Below are positions 47,192 to 56,410 of a stretch of DNA of 64,000 bases, piece after piece (within the stretch, counting starts at the first letter, position 1; each line of letters opens with the position of its first letter). The notes below the pieces were generated by a model. It had not been told where the DNA came from. It saw nothing but the letters and a program-made list of their open reading frames with translations, and did not search any database. The stretch is taken from assembly GCF_012927105.1 (NCBI RefSeq), contig NZ_JABBFV010000007.1, forward strand, positions 1-64,000, written 5' to 3'. Position numbers and translations under genes: made by a program. This DNA is from Sphingobium psychrophilum. Lineage in GTDB: Bacteria > Pseudomonadota > Alphaproteobacteria > Sphingomonadales > Sphingomonadaceae.

Positions 47192-49459
47192 ATGGACGAT
47201 AACACCCGCCGCGCCGCCCTCGACTATCACCGCTATCCCCAGCCCGGTAAGCTCCGCATAGAGCCGACCAAACGCATGGTGAACCAGCGCGACCTGGCGC
47301 TCGCTTATTCGCCCGGCGTCGCCGCGCCCTGTATCGAGATCGCCGCCGATCCCGACAAAGCGATGGAATATACCGCGCGCGGCAATCTGGTCGCCGTCAT
47401 CTCCAACGGCACCGCCGTACTGGGCCTGGGCGCGATCGGGGCGCTGGCGTCCAAGCCGGTGATGGAGGGCAAGGCCGTCCTGTTCAAGAAATTCGCCGAT
47501 ATCGACGTGTTCGACATCGAACTGGACACCACCGACCCGGACGCCTTCGTGGAAGCCGTCGCATTGATGGAGCCGACCTTCGGCGGCATCAACCTGGAAG
47601 ACATCAAAGCGCCCGAATGTTTCGCGATCGAGGCGCGGTTGAAGGCCCGGATGAACATTCCGGTCTTTCATGACGACCAGCATGGCACCGCCATCGTCGT
47701 CGCCGCCGCCGTGCGCAACGCGCTGGTGTTGCAGGGCAAGACGCTGGCTGATGCAAAGCTGGTGACGTCGGGCGCGGGCGCGGCGGCGCTCGCCTGCGTC
47801 GACCTGCTGGTATCGATGGGCCTGCCAGTCGAAAACGTCACCATGACCGACAAGGATGGCGTGATCCATTCGGGTCGCGAGGGCATGTTGCCCAATATGG
47901 CGCGTTATGCCCGCACCACCAACGCGCGCACCCTGCCCGACGTGCTGCCGGGCGCGAACCTGTTTCTGGGCCTGTCCGCGCCGGGCGTGCTGAAGCCGGA
48001 ATGGCTGCCGATGATGGCGCCCAATCCGCTGATCTTCGCGCTGGCCAACCCGGAGCCGGAAATCCGCCCGGAGGCCGCGCGCGAAGTGCGCCCGGACGCG
48101 ATCATCGCCACCGGCCGGTCGGACTATCCCAACCAGGTCAACAACGTCCTGTGCTTCCCCTATATCTTCCGCGGCGCGCTGGATTGCGGCGCGACGCAGA
48201 TCAACGAAGCGATGAAGGTCGCGGCGGCCGACGCCATCGCCAACCTGGCCCGGATGCCCGCGCATGACAGCGTGGCGCAGGCCTATGGCGGGCGCAGGCT
48301 GGTGTTCGGCCCGGACTATATCATCCCCACCCCATTCGACCCGCGCCTGATCGGCGAGATCGCAGTCGCAGTCGCACGGGCAGCGATGGAGAGCGGCGTC
48401 GCCAAGAAGACGCTGGACCTGGACGAGTATAAGCGCAGCCTGTCGCGCCAGAGCGCCCGGTCGGGCCAGTTGATGCTGCCGGTGTTCGAAGCCGCGCGCG
48501 GCACCGAATGCCGCATAGTCTATGGCGAGGGTGAGGACGACCGCGTGCTGCGCGCCATCCGCGACGCGCTGGACGAAGGCATCGTTCGCCCGACCATCGT
48601 CGGGCGTCGCCGCATATTGGAACAGAAGCTGCCCGAACTGGGGCTGAGTTTCGACCTGGACCGCGATGTCGAGGTGATCGACCCGGAAACCGACCATCTG
48701 GTGATGGGCGAACTGGTCGAGGCCTATCGCACGGTCGCGTCGCGCAGAGGTGTGCCGGCGGACGAAATATTGCGCCACGTCTACCGCCGTCCGACCGTGA
48801 CCGCCGCCATGCTGTTGCAGACCGGCCGCGTGGACGCCGCGCTGGTCGGCGGGCGGTCCGAATATTGGGGCCAGGTCGAACATGTGCTGCGCATCATCGA
48901 CCGCACGCCCGGCCACAGCCGCGTTTATGCGCTGTCGGGCCTGATTCTGGATGCGGGCGCGCTGTTCATCACCGACACCCATATGGTGCCCGACCCCACG
49001 CCTGAACAGATCGCCGAAATGACCCTTCTGGCGGCGACAGAGATCCAGCATTTCGGCCTGACGCCGCGCGTCGCGCTGTTGTCGCACTCCAACTTCGGGG
49101 CTTCGCATACCGACAGCGCGCGCAAGATGCGCAAGGCGTTCAAGATCGTGCGCGACGCCGCGCCCGAATTGGCCGTGGACGGCGAAATGCATGCCGACGC
49201 GGCGCTCAGCCAGGCGTTGCGTGAGCGGCTAATCCCCGATTCGCGTTTTGAAGGCCCGGCCAATTTGCTGGTCATGCCGAACCTGGACGCGGCGAACATC
49301 ACGCTGACCGCGCTGTCGGCCTCCTCCAGTTCGCCCACGGTCGGGCCGATGCTGATGGGCCTGACCAAGCCGATCCATGTGCTGACGCCCGGCGTCACGT
49401 CGCGCGGCATCCTGAACCTGACCGCGATCGCGGCGGCGGAAGTGGCGCGGGAACGCTGA
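47192..49459 (+). CDS. maeB: NADP-dependent malic enzyme with phosphotransacetylase-like C-terminus
   Basis: MaeB decarboxylates malate to pyruvate. The 755-residue protein has the malic domain ([32 protein letters not shown]), a NAD(P)-binding domain ([19 protein letters not shown]) and a PTA_PTB-like C-terminal half ([18 protein letters not shown]) that gives acetyl-CoA regulation in E. coli MaeB. It follows the LysR gene by 12 bases. With malate synthase on the other side, the locus links glyoxylate-derived malate to pyruvate. Confidence 0.95.
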   Translation: MDDNTRRAALDYHRYPQPGKLRIEPTKRMVNQRDLALAYSPGVAAPCIEIAADPDKAMEYTARGNLVAVISNGTAVLGLGAIGALASKPVMEGKAVLFKKFADIDVFDIELDTTDPDAFVEAVALMEPTFGGINLEDIKAPECFAIEARLKARMNIPVFHDDQHGTAIVVAAAVRNALVLQGKTLADAKLVTSGAGAAALACVDLLVSMGLPVENVTMTDKDGVIHSGREGMLPNMARYARTTNARTLPDVLPGANLFLGLSAPGVLKPEWLPMMAPNPLIFALANPEPEIRPEAAREVRPDAIIATGRSDYPNQVNNVLCFPYIFRGALDCGATQINEAMKVAAADAIANLARMPAHDSVAQAYGGRRLVFGPDYIIPTPFDPRLIGEIAVAVARAAMESGVAKKTLDLDEYKRSLSRQSARSGQLMLPVFEAARGTECRIVYGEGEDDRVLRAIRDALDEGIVRPTIVGRRRILEQKLPELGLSFDLDRDVEVIDPETDHLVMGELVEAYRTVASRRGVPADEILRHVYRRPTVTAAMLLQTGRVDAALVGGRSEYWGQVEHVLRIIDRTPGHSRVYALSGLILDAGALFITDTHMVPDPTPEQIAEMTLLAATEIQHFGLTPRVALLSHSNFGASHTDSARKMRKAFKIVRDAAPELAVDGEMHADAALSQALRERLIPDSRFEGPANLLVMPNLDAANITLTALSASSSSPTVGPMLMGLTKPIHVLTPGVTSRGILNLTAIAAAEVARER

Positions 49460-49533
49460 AAATTCCAGCCGACTTCAGAATGCTCTAACCTTTCGCCCCT
49501 ATGCTGGGCCGGATTGGACGCATGAGGACGACA

Positions 49534-50229
49534 ATGGCGGGTTTCCTGAAATCACTGGCGAAAAGCGCTGGACCCAAGCTGGCGATCGGGCTGGGCCTGG
49601 CCGGCGCGGCGCTGTTGGCGACGCACTGGATCGACCGACCGGCCGGCGACGATGCAACGCCCACCACAACGGCCCAGGCGCAGCCAACCGCGCAGGTGCC
49701 ATCCCCCCCCGCCAAGCCGGTCGAGCGGCGCAGCGACCAGGGCATGGCGGTCGATCCCGGCGCGCTGCGGGTCAAGCGCGTGCTCAAGATCGACGGGCCG
49801 TTCCGCCATGGCGATTATGCCTGGGACGAAGCCGGCGCACCCACCACCGGCCCGATCATCGTAACCGTCGACCTGCGCGCCCAGACATTGTCGGTGTTTC
49901 GCGCGGGCTATGAGATTGGCGCGGCGGTTATCCTTTATGGCGCGACCGACAAGCCCAGCCCCAAGGGCGCCTTCCCGATCATGGCGAAACATGCCGACTA
50001 TTTTTCGCGCACCTACGACAATGCGCCCATGCCCTTCGCCCAGCGCCTGACCAGCGACGGCGTCTTCATCCATGGCAGCGACGTGCAATGGGGCCGCGGC
50101 ACCCATGGCTGCATCGGCGTGCCCAAAGAGTTCGCCGAAAAGCTGTTCGGCGTCACCAAGCTGGGCGACATGGTGATTATTACCGACGGCAAGATGCTGG
50201 ACGTCAGCCAGGCGCAGGTGAGCGGGTAG
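49534..50229 (+). CDS. L,D-transpeptidase (YkuD) fold protein
   Basis: The 231-residue protein has an N-terminal membrane anchor (LAIGLGLAGAALLATHWI), a Pro/Ala/Gln linker, and a YkuD domain (IIVTVDLRAQTLSVFRAG, FIHGSDVQWGRGTHGCIGVP) with the catalytic His-x-Gly-Cys. The usual HGCIR motif reads HGCIG here. Such enzymes make 3-3 crosslinks or attach proteins to peptidoglycan; sphingomonads have several HGCIGVP versions. ATG 49534 has GAGGA five bases upstream. Confidence 0.82.
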   Translation: MAGFLKSLAKSAGPKLAIGLGLAGAALLATHWIDRPAGDDATPTTTAQAQPTAQVPSPPAKPVERRSDQGMAVDPGALRVKRVLKIDGPFRHGDYAWDEAGAPTTGPIIVTVDLRAQTLSVFRAGYEIGAAVILYGATDKPSPKGAFPIMAKHADYFSRTYDNAPMPFAQRLTSDGVFIHGSDVQWGRGTHGCIGVPKEFAEKLFGVTKLGDMVIITDGKMLDVSQAQVSG

Positions 50230-50239
50230 AGTTTCCCGC

Positions 50240-51130
50240 TTATTGCGGCGCGTCTTCGATCGCGGGCTGTTGGCCCGCCGTCAGGGCGCTGCCGGCCGAC
50301 GCCGCCATGATGCAGAGGATCGCGATCCACTGGAGCGGGGTCAGCCGCTCGTCCAATATGAGGAAGCCGGCCAGCGCGCCGACGGCCGGCGACGCGCTCA
50401 CTAGCAGGCCGAACACATGGGCGGGCAGGCGCCGCATCGCCTCCATCTCCAACGAATAGGGCAAGGCGCTCGACAGGATGGCGATGGCCAGCCCGATCAG
50501 CAGGATGCCCGGCGATAGCAGCGCCACGCCCGCATGGGCGACGCCCAGCGGCAGGACGAGGATCGCCGCGGCCAGCATCCCCCAGGCGACGGCATCGCCG
50601 CCGACCGCGCCCGACACCCGTTTGCCCGCCACGATATAGAGCGCCCAGCACAGGCCCGCCGCACAGGCGAAGCCGACGCCGACGGGATCGAGCGGCGCGT
50701 CGCTGCGGAGCGGCAGCAACAGCAGCAGGCCAGCGACCGCCGCCGCCAGCCAGCAGAAATCGCGTGGCCGACGCGACCCGAACAGCACAACCCCCAGTGG
50801 CCCCGCCACCTCGATCGCAATCGCCACGCCCAGCGGAATACGCTCGAACGCCAGATAGATGCACAGGTTCATCAGGCCCAACGTCGCGCCATAACCGGCC
50901 AGCCACCACCCCGCGCCCGCGGGCACGCGCCGACGCCACGGCCTGCGCAGCAGCCACAGCAAGGCCGCCGCCAGGCTGATGCGCAGCGCTGCGACGCCGG
51001 CCGCGCCGAGCAACGGAAATACCGTCTTGGCGAAGGCCGCGCCGAAATTGACCGAGATGAGCGACGCCAGCACCGCGCCTGCCCCCAGCAGCGCTGCCCT
51101 GTCCCTGTCCTGTCCGCCATCCCTGTTCAT
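50240..51130 (-). CDS. EamA/RhtA-like transporter
   Basis: The 296-residue protein has ten predicted membrane helices in two EamA halves (INFGAAFAKTVFPLLGAAGV-like first half; the second ends LSSALPYSLEMEAMRRLPAHVF, LVSASPAVGALAGFLILDE). It resembles RhtA, the threonine/homoserine exporter, but the substrate cannot be told. It is convergent with the transpeptidase-like gene and divergent from the MFS gene. Confidence 0.85.
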   Translation of the reverse strand: MNRDGGQDRDRAALLGAGAVLASLISVNFGAAFAKTVFPLLGAAGVAALRISLAAALLWLLRRPWRRRVPAGAGWWLAGYGATLGLMNLCIYLAFERIPLGVAIAIEVAGPLGVVLFGSRRPRDFCWLAAAVAGLLLLLPLRSDAPLDPVGVGFACAAGLCWALYIVAGKRVSGAVGGDAVAWGMLAAAILVLPLGVAHAGVALLSPGILLIGLAIAILSSALPYSLEMEAMRRLPAHVFGLLVSASPAVGALAGFLILDERLTPLQWIAILCIMAASAGSALTAGQQPAIEDAPQ

Positions 51131-51312
51131 CGGCCCAGCCTATAGCCGATCCGCCGCCGCGTGCGAGCACCTTGCTCTTCCAGGCGGGAACGATTGCTTG
51201 CTGCGGCGACGCAGATGCAGAAAACTCATACGAATGCAGGGTTGACCACCGCTGTCACGAGTCCCATTTGCGGGACTTCCGCATATTTTTGCATTGCAGC
51301 ATGGAGCTTGCC

Positions 51313-52524
51313 ATGGGCGCCCCTTCCCAGACCGCGCTTCCCCAACAGGCGCAGCCCGCGCTCGTCTTGTTCGCCCTGGCGGTCGGCGCGTTCGCGATCG
51401 GCACCACCGAATTCGCGTCGATGAGCCTGCTGCCGTTCTTCGCGCGCGACCTGGGCATCGACCTGCCGACCGCCGGCCATGCCATCAGCGCCTATGCGCT
51501 GGGCGTGGTGGCGGGCGCGCCGGTGATCGCCGCCCTGGGCGCGCGCCTGCCGCGCCGGACGCTGCTGATCGGGCTGATGGCGATGTTCGCCATCGCCAAC
51601 GGCCTGTCCGCCCTGTCGCCCAGCTATTATTGGATGCTGCTGTTCCGCTTCCTGTCTGGCGTGCCCCATGGTGCCTATTTCGGTGTCGCCGCGCTGGTCG
51701 CCGCCAATCTGGTGCCGATCGAGAAGCGCACTCTGGCGATCGCCAAGGTCATGTCGGGCCTGACCCTGGCCACAGTGATCGGCGTTCCCGTCGCAAACTG
51801 GATGGGGCAGGTGCTGGGATGGCGTTCCGGCTTCTTCGTCGTGGCGGCGCTGGCCGTGGCGACGGTGACGCTGGTGGCGCTTTATGCCCCGCGCGACGCC
51901 GGCGACATCAAGGCCAGCCCGGTGCGCGAGCTGACGGCACTGGGCAAGGGGCAGGTATGGCTGACCCTGTTGACGGGGGCGATCGGTTTTGGCGGCCTGT
52001 TCGCCGTCTACACCTATGTCGCGTCGACCATGATGGAGGTTACCCATGTGTCGGAAACCTATGTGCCGCTGATCCTGGCGATATTCGGCATCGGCATGAC
52101 ATTGGGCAATCTGGTGGTGGCCTGGCTGGCGGACAAGGCGCGCAACCGCACCGTGATCGGCGTGCTGCTGTGGAGCGCCGCGTCGCTGGCGCTGTTCCCG
52201 CTGATGGCCGGCAATATCTGGACATTGAGCCTCAACATCTTCCTGATCGGCATTGGCGGCGGCCTTGGCACGCCATTACAGGCACGGCTGATGGATGTGG
52301 CGGGCGAAGCGCAGACTCTGGCGGCGGCGTTGCACCACAGCGCCTTCAACATGGCCAATGCATTGGGACCGTGGCTAGGCGGCCTGTCGATCGCGGCGGG
52401 CTATGGGCTCGTGTCGACGGGCTGGATCGGCGCCGCGCTGGCGCTGGGCGGCCTGGCCGTCTTCGTGCTGGCGATCACGCTGGAACGCCGCGGGCCCGGC
52501 ATGATCCCCGCCGCCGCCGAATAA
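51313..52524 (+). CDS. MFS transporter, DHA1 (AraJ/YdhP-like)
   Basis: The 403-residue protein has 12 membrane helices with DHA1 motifs: GTTEFASMSLLPFFARDLG, the motif A region (GARLPRRTLLIGLM), FLSGVPHGAYFGVAALVAA and GIGGGLGTPLQARLMD. Family members export sugars or drugs. ATG 51313 has GGAG six bases upstream; the ATG at 51301 has no such site. Substrate unknown. Confidence 0.88.
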   Translation: MGAPSQTALPQQAQPALVLFALAVGAFAIGTTEFASMSLLPFFARDLGIDLPTAGHAISAYALGVVAGAPVIAALGARLPRRTLLIGLMAMFAIANGLSALSPSYYWMLLFRFLSGVPHGAYFGVAALVAANLVPIEKRTLAIAKVMSGLTLATVIGVPVANWMGQVLGWRSGFFVVAALAVATVTLVALYAPRDAGDIKASPVRELTALGKGQVWLTLLTGAIGFGGLFAVYTYVASTMMEVTHVSETYVPLILAIFGIGMTLGNLVVAWLADKARNRTVIGVLLWSAASLALFPLMAGNIWTLSLNIFLIGIGGGLGTPLQARLMDVAGEAQTLAAALHHSAFNMANALGPWLGGLSIAAGYGLVSTGWIGAALALGGLAVFVLAITLERRGPGMIPAAAE

Positions 52525-52564
52525 GCCGCTTTCGCGGCGCATCGCCCCCGGATATGGCGGTGGC

Positions 52565-53704
52565 ATGAACGATATGGCGAGAGAGACGAGACTGGCGGAG
52601 GCGGCGGTAGCCGCCCTGCGACGCGGCAATGCCGACGGCGCGTTGGCGACATTGCGCGATATGGCCGATCCGCCGGCAATGCTGCTAGCGCAGGCGCATA
52701 GTCGCGCCGGCGATCTTGACGGCGAAGCGGCCGCGCTGCGGCGGATATTGGACGGCGACATGCGCAACCTGCCCGCCCTGCTGGCCATGGGGCAGAATGC
52801 GATACGGCGCGACGATGAGCGCAACGCCATCACCTGGTTCCGCGCCGCGCTGGCGCAGGCGGCCGCGACCGGTGCGCCACCGCAACTCCAGCCATTGCTG
52901 CAACAGGCGCAGGCCAGCATCGTCCAGTCGAGCAAGCGGTTCGAGGATCATCTGACCGCCGCGATTGCCGACCTGCCGCCGCTGCCCCGCATCGCCCACG
53001 CCACCGACCTGCTGCTGGGCAAGCGCGACCTGTATCTGCAACAGCCCAGCATGTTCTATTTTCCCGGCCTGCCACAGCGCGCCTTCTACGAACGGGCCGA
53101 GTTCGACTGGGTCGCGCCGATGGAGGCGATGACCGACGCGATCGTTGCGGAATTGCAGGCGGTGCGCGCGCAGGAGGCGGACTTCGCGCCCTATGTCCAG
53201 ACCGCCGCCAATCGCCCCGCGCCCAACAATCCGCTGCGCGACGATCCCAGTTGGGGCGCGCTTTATTTCTGGCAGGGCGGCGCGCCGGTCGCGGACAATG
53301 CGCGGCGATGCCCCGCGGTGATGGACGCCCTCTCCCTCGCCCCCATGCCGGTGATCGCCGGGCGATCGCCGATGGCGCTATGGTCGCTTCTCAAGCCCGG
53401 CACCCATATCCAGCCGCATCATGGTCTGCTCAACACCCGCCTGATCTGCCACCTGCCGCTGCTGACGCCGGACGATTGTGCGTTGCGCGTCGGAGCCGAG
53501 ACGCGCAGCTGGCGCCAGGGCGAGATGCTGATCTTCGACGACAGCGTCGAGCATGAGGCGTGGAATCGCAGCGCTGACACCCGCGTCGTCCTGCTGTTCG
53601 AAATGTGGCGACCGGAGATCGGCGCGGAGGAGCGCGAGGCGCTGACCCGGCTGTTCCAGGCGATCGACGCCTTTGGCCCGGCGCAGGTCGATACCGGCGG
53701 TTGA
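52565..53704 (+). CDS. TPR protein with aspartyl/asparaginyl beta-hydroxylase domain
   Basis: The 379-residue protein has an N-terminal helical-repeat part (about residues 1-130, TPR-like) and a C-terminal 2-oxoglutarate/Fe(II) jelly-roll domain. Iron ligand candidates are His in GTHIQPHHG (about 280) and in SVEHEAWN (about 329), with RLICHLPL and a following Arg for oxoglutarate. Related domains hydroxylate Asp/Asn/Arg side chains or act on lipids. The target is unknown. The start is ATG 52565. Confidence 0.85.
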   Translation: MNDMARETRLAEAAVAALRRGNADGALATLRDMADPPAMLLAQAHSRAGDLDGEAAALRRILDGDMRNLPALLAMGQNAIRRDDERNAITWFRAALAQAAATGAPPQLQPLLQQAQASIVQSSKRFEDHLTAAIADLPPLPRIAHATDLLLGKRDLYLQQPSMFYFPGLPQRAFYERAEFDWVAPMEAMTDAIVAELQAVRAQEADFAPYVQTAANRPAPNNPLRDDPSWGALYFWQGGAPVADNARRCPAVMDALSLAPMPVIAGRSPMALWSLLKPGTHIQPHHGLLNTRLICHLPLLTPDDCALRVGAETRSWRQGEMLIFDDSVEHEAWNRSADTRVVLLFEMWRPEIGAEEREALTRLFQAIDAFGPAQVDTGG

Positions 53705-53803
53705 ACGCGACGCGCCGCCCCGCTATCAGCGGCGCATAAGCACTGACAAGAGCTGACAACGGGCAAGAGGATGGCCGGGCACGATCCCAGGAACCCTGCC
53801 CGC

Positions 53804-54418
53804 ATGACCATCAGCGCCCCTTCTCCCCGTCCCCACAGCCTGGCCGAAGACGGCTATGCCATCGCCATCGGCTGCGCCTTCATCGCGCTGGGGCTGATGA
53901 TGCTGAAGGCGGCCAATCTGGTGACGGGCGGGATGGCCGGCATCGCGCTGCTGCTTTCCTATCTGGTCCACTGGTCGCCGGCGACCTTGTTCCTGCTCAT
54001 CAACATCCCCTTCTTCCTCTTCGCCGGGCGGGCGATGGGGGTGGCGTTCGGGTTGAAGACGCTGTTCGCCAATGTCGCGATCATGGGCGTAGGCCTCGCG
54101 ATGCCAGCGGCGCTGCAGATTGCGCGGATCAGTCCCTTTTTCGCCGCCCTGTTCGGCGGATCGATCATCGGTTTCGGCATATTGGCGATTGCCCGCCATG
54201 GCGCGGGCGTGGGCGGCGTGGGCGTCATCGCGCTGATCCTGCAACGCTCGCGCGGCTGGAACGCCGGGCGGACCCAAATGCTGTGCGATATTGCGATCCT
54301 GCTGGCGTCGCTGCCGGTGCTCAGCGTCGAACGGTTCGGCCTGTCGATCCTGTCCGCCGCCGCGATCAACGCGGTGCTGATCGTCAACCACCGGCCGGGC
54401 CGCTATATAGGCCACTGA
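53804..54418 (+). CDS. YitT family membrane protein
   Basis: The 204-residue protein has about five membrane helices (YAIAIGCAFIALGLMML, NLVTGGMAGIALLLSYLV, TLFLLINIPFFLFAG, GLKTLFANVAIMGVGLAM, LFGGSIIGFGILAIARHGAG). The VTGGMAGIALLL and GVGGVGVIALIL blocks match the YitT/DUF161 family, whose function is unresolved. An ATG at 53771 sits directly after AAGAGG and is too close to use it. Confidence 0.8.
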   Translation: MTISAPSPRPHSLAEDGYAIAIGCAFIALGLMMLKAANLVTGGMAGIALLLSYLVHWSPATLFLLINIPFFLFAGRAMGVAFGLKTLFANVAIMGVGLAMPAALQIARISPFFAALFGGSIIGFGILAIARHGAGVGGVGVIALILQRSRGWNAGRTQMLCDIAILLASLPVLSVERFGLSILSAAAINAVLIVNHRPGRYIGH

Positions 54419-54422
54419 CCAG

Positions 54423-54953
54423 TTATCCCTCGCAGAGCGCCTTGTCGTCGCTGTCGCGCGCACGCAGGGCGCTGGCGGCGTCATTGGCGATCCGGGGGAA
54501 GCTGACCCCCTCCAGCGTGCCACGCCCTTCGCACAGGTCCGCGCAGGCCATATCGACCACGCCGGGCAGCGCCACCTGGTCGCCATCATATTGGGCCACC
54601 ACGATGCAGCGGTCGCCGCCCGTGAAGCTAAGGATCAGCTTGTCGCCCGCCCGGCGCGCCGTCCCCTGCCCGCGACAGCTCTGGTCCTCGCCGAAATTGG
54701 CCTGCAACCCGAAGCGAAAGGCCGCATCCTTGGCCGGCATGACGCAGAGCAGGTCGCGCCCGGCTTCATGGCTGCGCTGATATAGGCCGACGGGCGACGT
54801 CTTGCCCGTGTCGGTGATCGCCCCGCTTTCGATCGCGGCGCGCTCCAGCCCGGACGCAGGCGCGCCGCCCGGTTCCGATGCGGCGTCGGCGGCCGTCGGC
54901 GCGCGCTGGCATGCCGCCAGCAAAAGAAGGAGTGCGAGGCTAGCCCGAGGCAT
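54423..54953 (-). CDS. Putative lipoprotein
   Basis: The 176-residue product has a lipoprotein signal ([12 protein letters not shown], lipid-attached Cys15) and a short globular domain with several cysteines ([29 protein letters not shown]) probably paired in the periplasm. It is not a known enzyme. The ATG overlaps the 3' end of hisI by 14 bases in another frame, so it is coupled to hisI. Confidence 0.7.
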   Translation of the reverse strand: MPRASLALLLLLAACQRAPTAADAASEPGGAPASGLERAAIESGAITDTGKTSPVGLYQRSHEAGRDLLCVMPAKDAAFRFGLQANFGEDQSCRGQGTARRAGDKLILSFTGGDRCIVVAQYDGDQVALPGVVDMACADLCEGRGTLEGVSFPRIANDAASALRARDSDDKALCEG

Positions 54954-55329
54954 CGATGGACAGGTCGACCGCGACGGGCGTCAGGCCATCCGGCCCGACC
55001 CGGCGGAAGAAGCAGGAGCGCGCACCGGTATGGCAGGTGGGACCGGCCGGCACGGCCTTCACCCAGACCGCATCCTGGTCGCAATCGATGCGGATGTCGC
55101 GGACCTGCAACATATGACCGGACGTCTCGCCCTTCTTCCACAGCGCCTGGCGGCTGCGCGACCAGAAATGGGCGAGGCCGGTGTCGACCGTCAGCGCCAG
55201 CGCCTGCGCATTCATATGCGCGACCATTAGCACTTCGCCTGTCGCCGCGTCGGTTACGACAGCGGTGATCAGGCCATGATCGTCATATTTAGGATTGAGG
55301 GTCAGCCCCTGGTCGCGCGCATCGGTCAT
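54940..55329 (-). CDS. hisI: Phosphoribosyl-AMP cyclohydrolase
   Basis: HisI opens the purine ring of PR-AMP in histidine synthesis. The 129-residue stand-alone form has [11 protein letters not shown], the metal-binding IDCDQDAV motif (Cys plus Asp ligands), and the zinc Cys residues of [12 protein letters not shown]. The start is ATG 55329. It is separate from hisE and from the rest of the his genes here. tRNA-His lies about 120 bases upstream, a coincidence worth noting but not evidence of regulation. Confidence 0.95.
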   Translation of the reverse strand: MTDARDQGLTLNPKYDDHGLITAVVTDAATGEVLMVAHMNAQALALTVDTGLAHFWSRSRQALWKKGETSGHMLQVRDIRIDCDQDAVWVKAVPAGPTCHTGARSCFFRRVGPDGLTPVAVDLSIDASG

Positions 55330-55449
55330 GGGCGCGCTATAGAGCATCGCGCAGACAAGTGGGAACCGCTTTTTGCGTATCCCATAACGCCAAAACGGGA
55401 CCGTCCCGGCGCGATAATATGCCCCTGTGATCGGGGAAATATCAGAAAA

Positions 55450-55527
55450 TGGGGCGATCGACGGGATCCGAACCCGCGACCTCCGGTACCACAAACCGGC
55501 GCTCTAACCAACTGAGCTACGACCGCC
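55450..55527 (-). tRNA. tRNA-His(GTG)
   Basis: The 78-nt form with encoded CCA includes G-1 (position 55527) pairing with C73. Acceptor GCGGTCG/CGATCGC, anticodon loop TTGTGGT with GTG, T arm GCGGG-TTCGGAT-CCCGT. G-1 is therefore encoded in the DNA, unlike tRNA-His of some other alphaproteobacteria. Confidence 0.97.
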
Positions 55528-55618
55528 ACAAGGGGTGACCCCTTGAGAGAAGGGCCACATATGCGGCCCATTACCGGCCGTCAAGCGGACAAATGCCGAT
55601 CAGGATTTTTCCCGCCCG

Positions 55619-56185
55619 TTACAGGCCCGCAGCGAGCATCTGGGCGCGCAGCCGCACGAGCGCGCGTTCCCCCACTCTCGGCCGATCCGATGCGGGTTTG
55701 CCCTTGCGCAGCCGTTCCCGATCCTTTTCCGGCGGAACGACGAAACGGACGCGCACCGCGGCATGGCCCTGGGCGCGGATGCCCAGTTCCTCGGCCGCGC
55801 CGCGCGACAGGTCGATCACCCGACCGCGCCCGGCGAAAGGGCCGCGATCGTTGACGCGGACGACGATGGTGCGCCCGGTATCGAGCGCGGTCACCTCGAC
55901 ATAGCTGGGCAGCGGCAGGCTGGTATGCGCGGCGGTGATCCATTTGGCGCGGAATCGTTCGCCATTGGCGGTGCGATTGCCCGATTCCGATCCGTACCAG
56001 CTGGCATAGCCCAACATGTCATAGGTCGGGTCCGCCGCCGGGACATAGGTGGTAGCGCGCACCTTGTAAGGCGGGCCGATCCTGACCGGGGTATCGCGCA
56101 CCGGCCGATAATCGCCGCCAGCGCAGGCGGACAAGGCCGCCAGCCCGCAAATGGTCCAGATCGTCCTGTCCGCGCGTCCCGTCAT
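55619..56185 (-). CDS. rlpA: RlpA-like lipoprotein (septal ring lytic transglycosylase fold)
   Basis: The 188-residue protein has a lipoprotein signal (ICGLAALSACAGG, Cys21) and a double-psi beta-barrel (MLGYASWYGSESGNRTANGE, ITAAHTSLPLPSYVEVT, VRVNDRGPFAGRGRVIDLS). The acidic residue expected in the active site is not certain from sequence. There is no C-terminal SPOR domain, so its septal targeting must differ from E. coli RlpA. ATG 56185 follows AGGAAGG. An RNA leader with a terminator lies 45 bases upstream. Confidence 0.88.
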   Translation of the reverse strand: MTGRADRTIWTICGLAALSACAGGDYRPVRDTPVRIGPPYKVRATTYVPAADPTYDMLGYASWYGSESGNRTANGERFRAKWITAAHTSLPLPSYVEVTALDTGRTIVVRVNDRGPFAGRGRVIDLSRGAAEELGIRAQGHAAVRVRFVVPPEKDRERLRKGKPASDRPRVGERALVRLRAQMLAAGL

Positions 56186-56231
56186 ACCGCCTTCCTATCG
56201 CCGGCCGGCGAGCCGGTCGAGGCCGGGCGGG

Positions 56232-56270
56232 CAAAAAGAAAGAGGCGAAAAGACATGATGCCTCTTCGCC
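56232..56270 (-). terminator. Intrinsic terminator between hupB and rlpA
   Basis: On the minus strand GGCGAAGAGG and TCTTTTCGCC form a 10-bp stem (two G-U pairs) with an eight-base loop, followed by a T-rich tail (TCTTTCTTTTTG). It either ends the hupB transcript or attenuates rlpA. Confidence 0.8.
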
Positions 56271-56366
56271 CCTTCGCCTTTCGGCATCTTACGTCGTGGA
56301 AGATGACCTTCCTGTCGCCGCATCACTCTCCTGAAAAACTTTCCGGCCGCGATGCCGGTAGGTCAT
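56257..56366 (-). ncRNA. Candidate structured RNA (hupB 3' region / rlpA leader)
   Basis: On the minus strand AGATGACCT (56366-56358) can pair with AGGTCATCT (about 56316-56308) to close a domain that holds a CCGG...CCGG hairpin and the segment CAGGAGAGTGATGCGG. Downstream, GATGCC (56288-56283) can pair with GGCATC (56262-56257), which takes bases from the upper part of the terminator stem. Two mutually exclusive folds are the signature of an attenuator or riboswitch. I do not match it to a known class. Confidence 0.4.
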
Positions 56367-56410
56367 CTAACGGTGGGCGCCCGCCATGTGGCAGGCGCCA
56401 CGTCCGTTAG
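56367..56410 (-). terminator. Hairpin overlapping the hupB stop codon
   Basis: CTAACGG (56367-56373) and CCGTTAG (56404-56410) close an extended GC-rich stem (GGGCGCCCGCCA against TGGCAGGCGCC) with small internal mismatches. The hupB TAA is inside the stem. No T run follows, so it may protect the mRNA 3' end more than stop transcription. Confidence 0.5.

Noticed and set aside
55450..55527. tRNA-His apparently lacking G-1
   Set aside because: A first alignment of the acceptor stem was off by one. With T8-A9-G10 placed correctly, G-1 at 55527 is encoded and pairs with C73, the normal form.
56232..56366. Glycine riboswitch (gcvT) because of GGAGAGTG and GCCGAAAGGCGAAGGGG
   Set aside because: The conserved 3' part ACUCUCAGGCAAAAGGAC of glycine aptamers is absent, and the neighbours are not glycine genes. 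Kept only as an unclassified structured leader.
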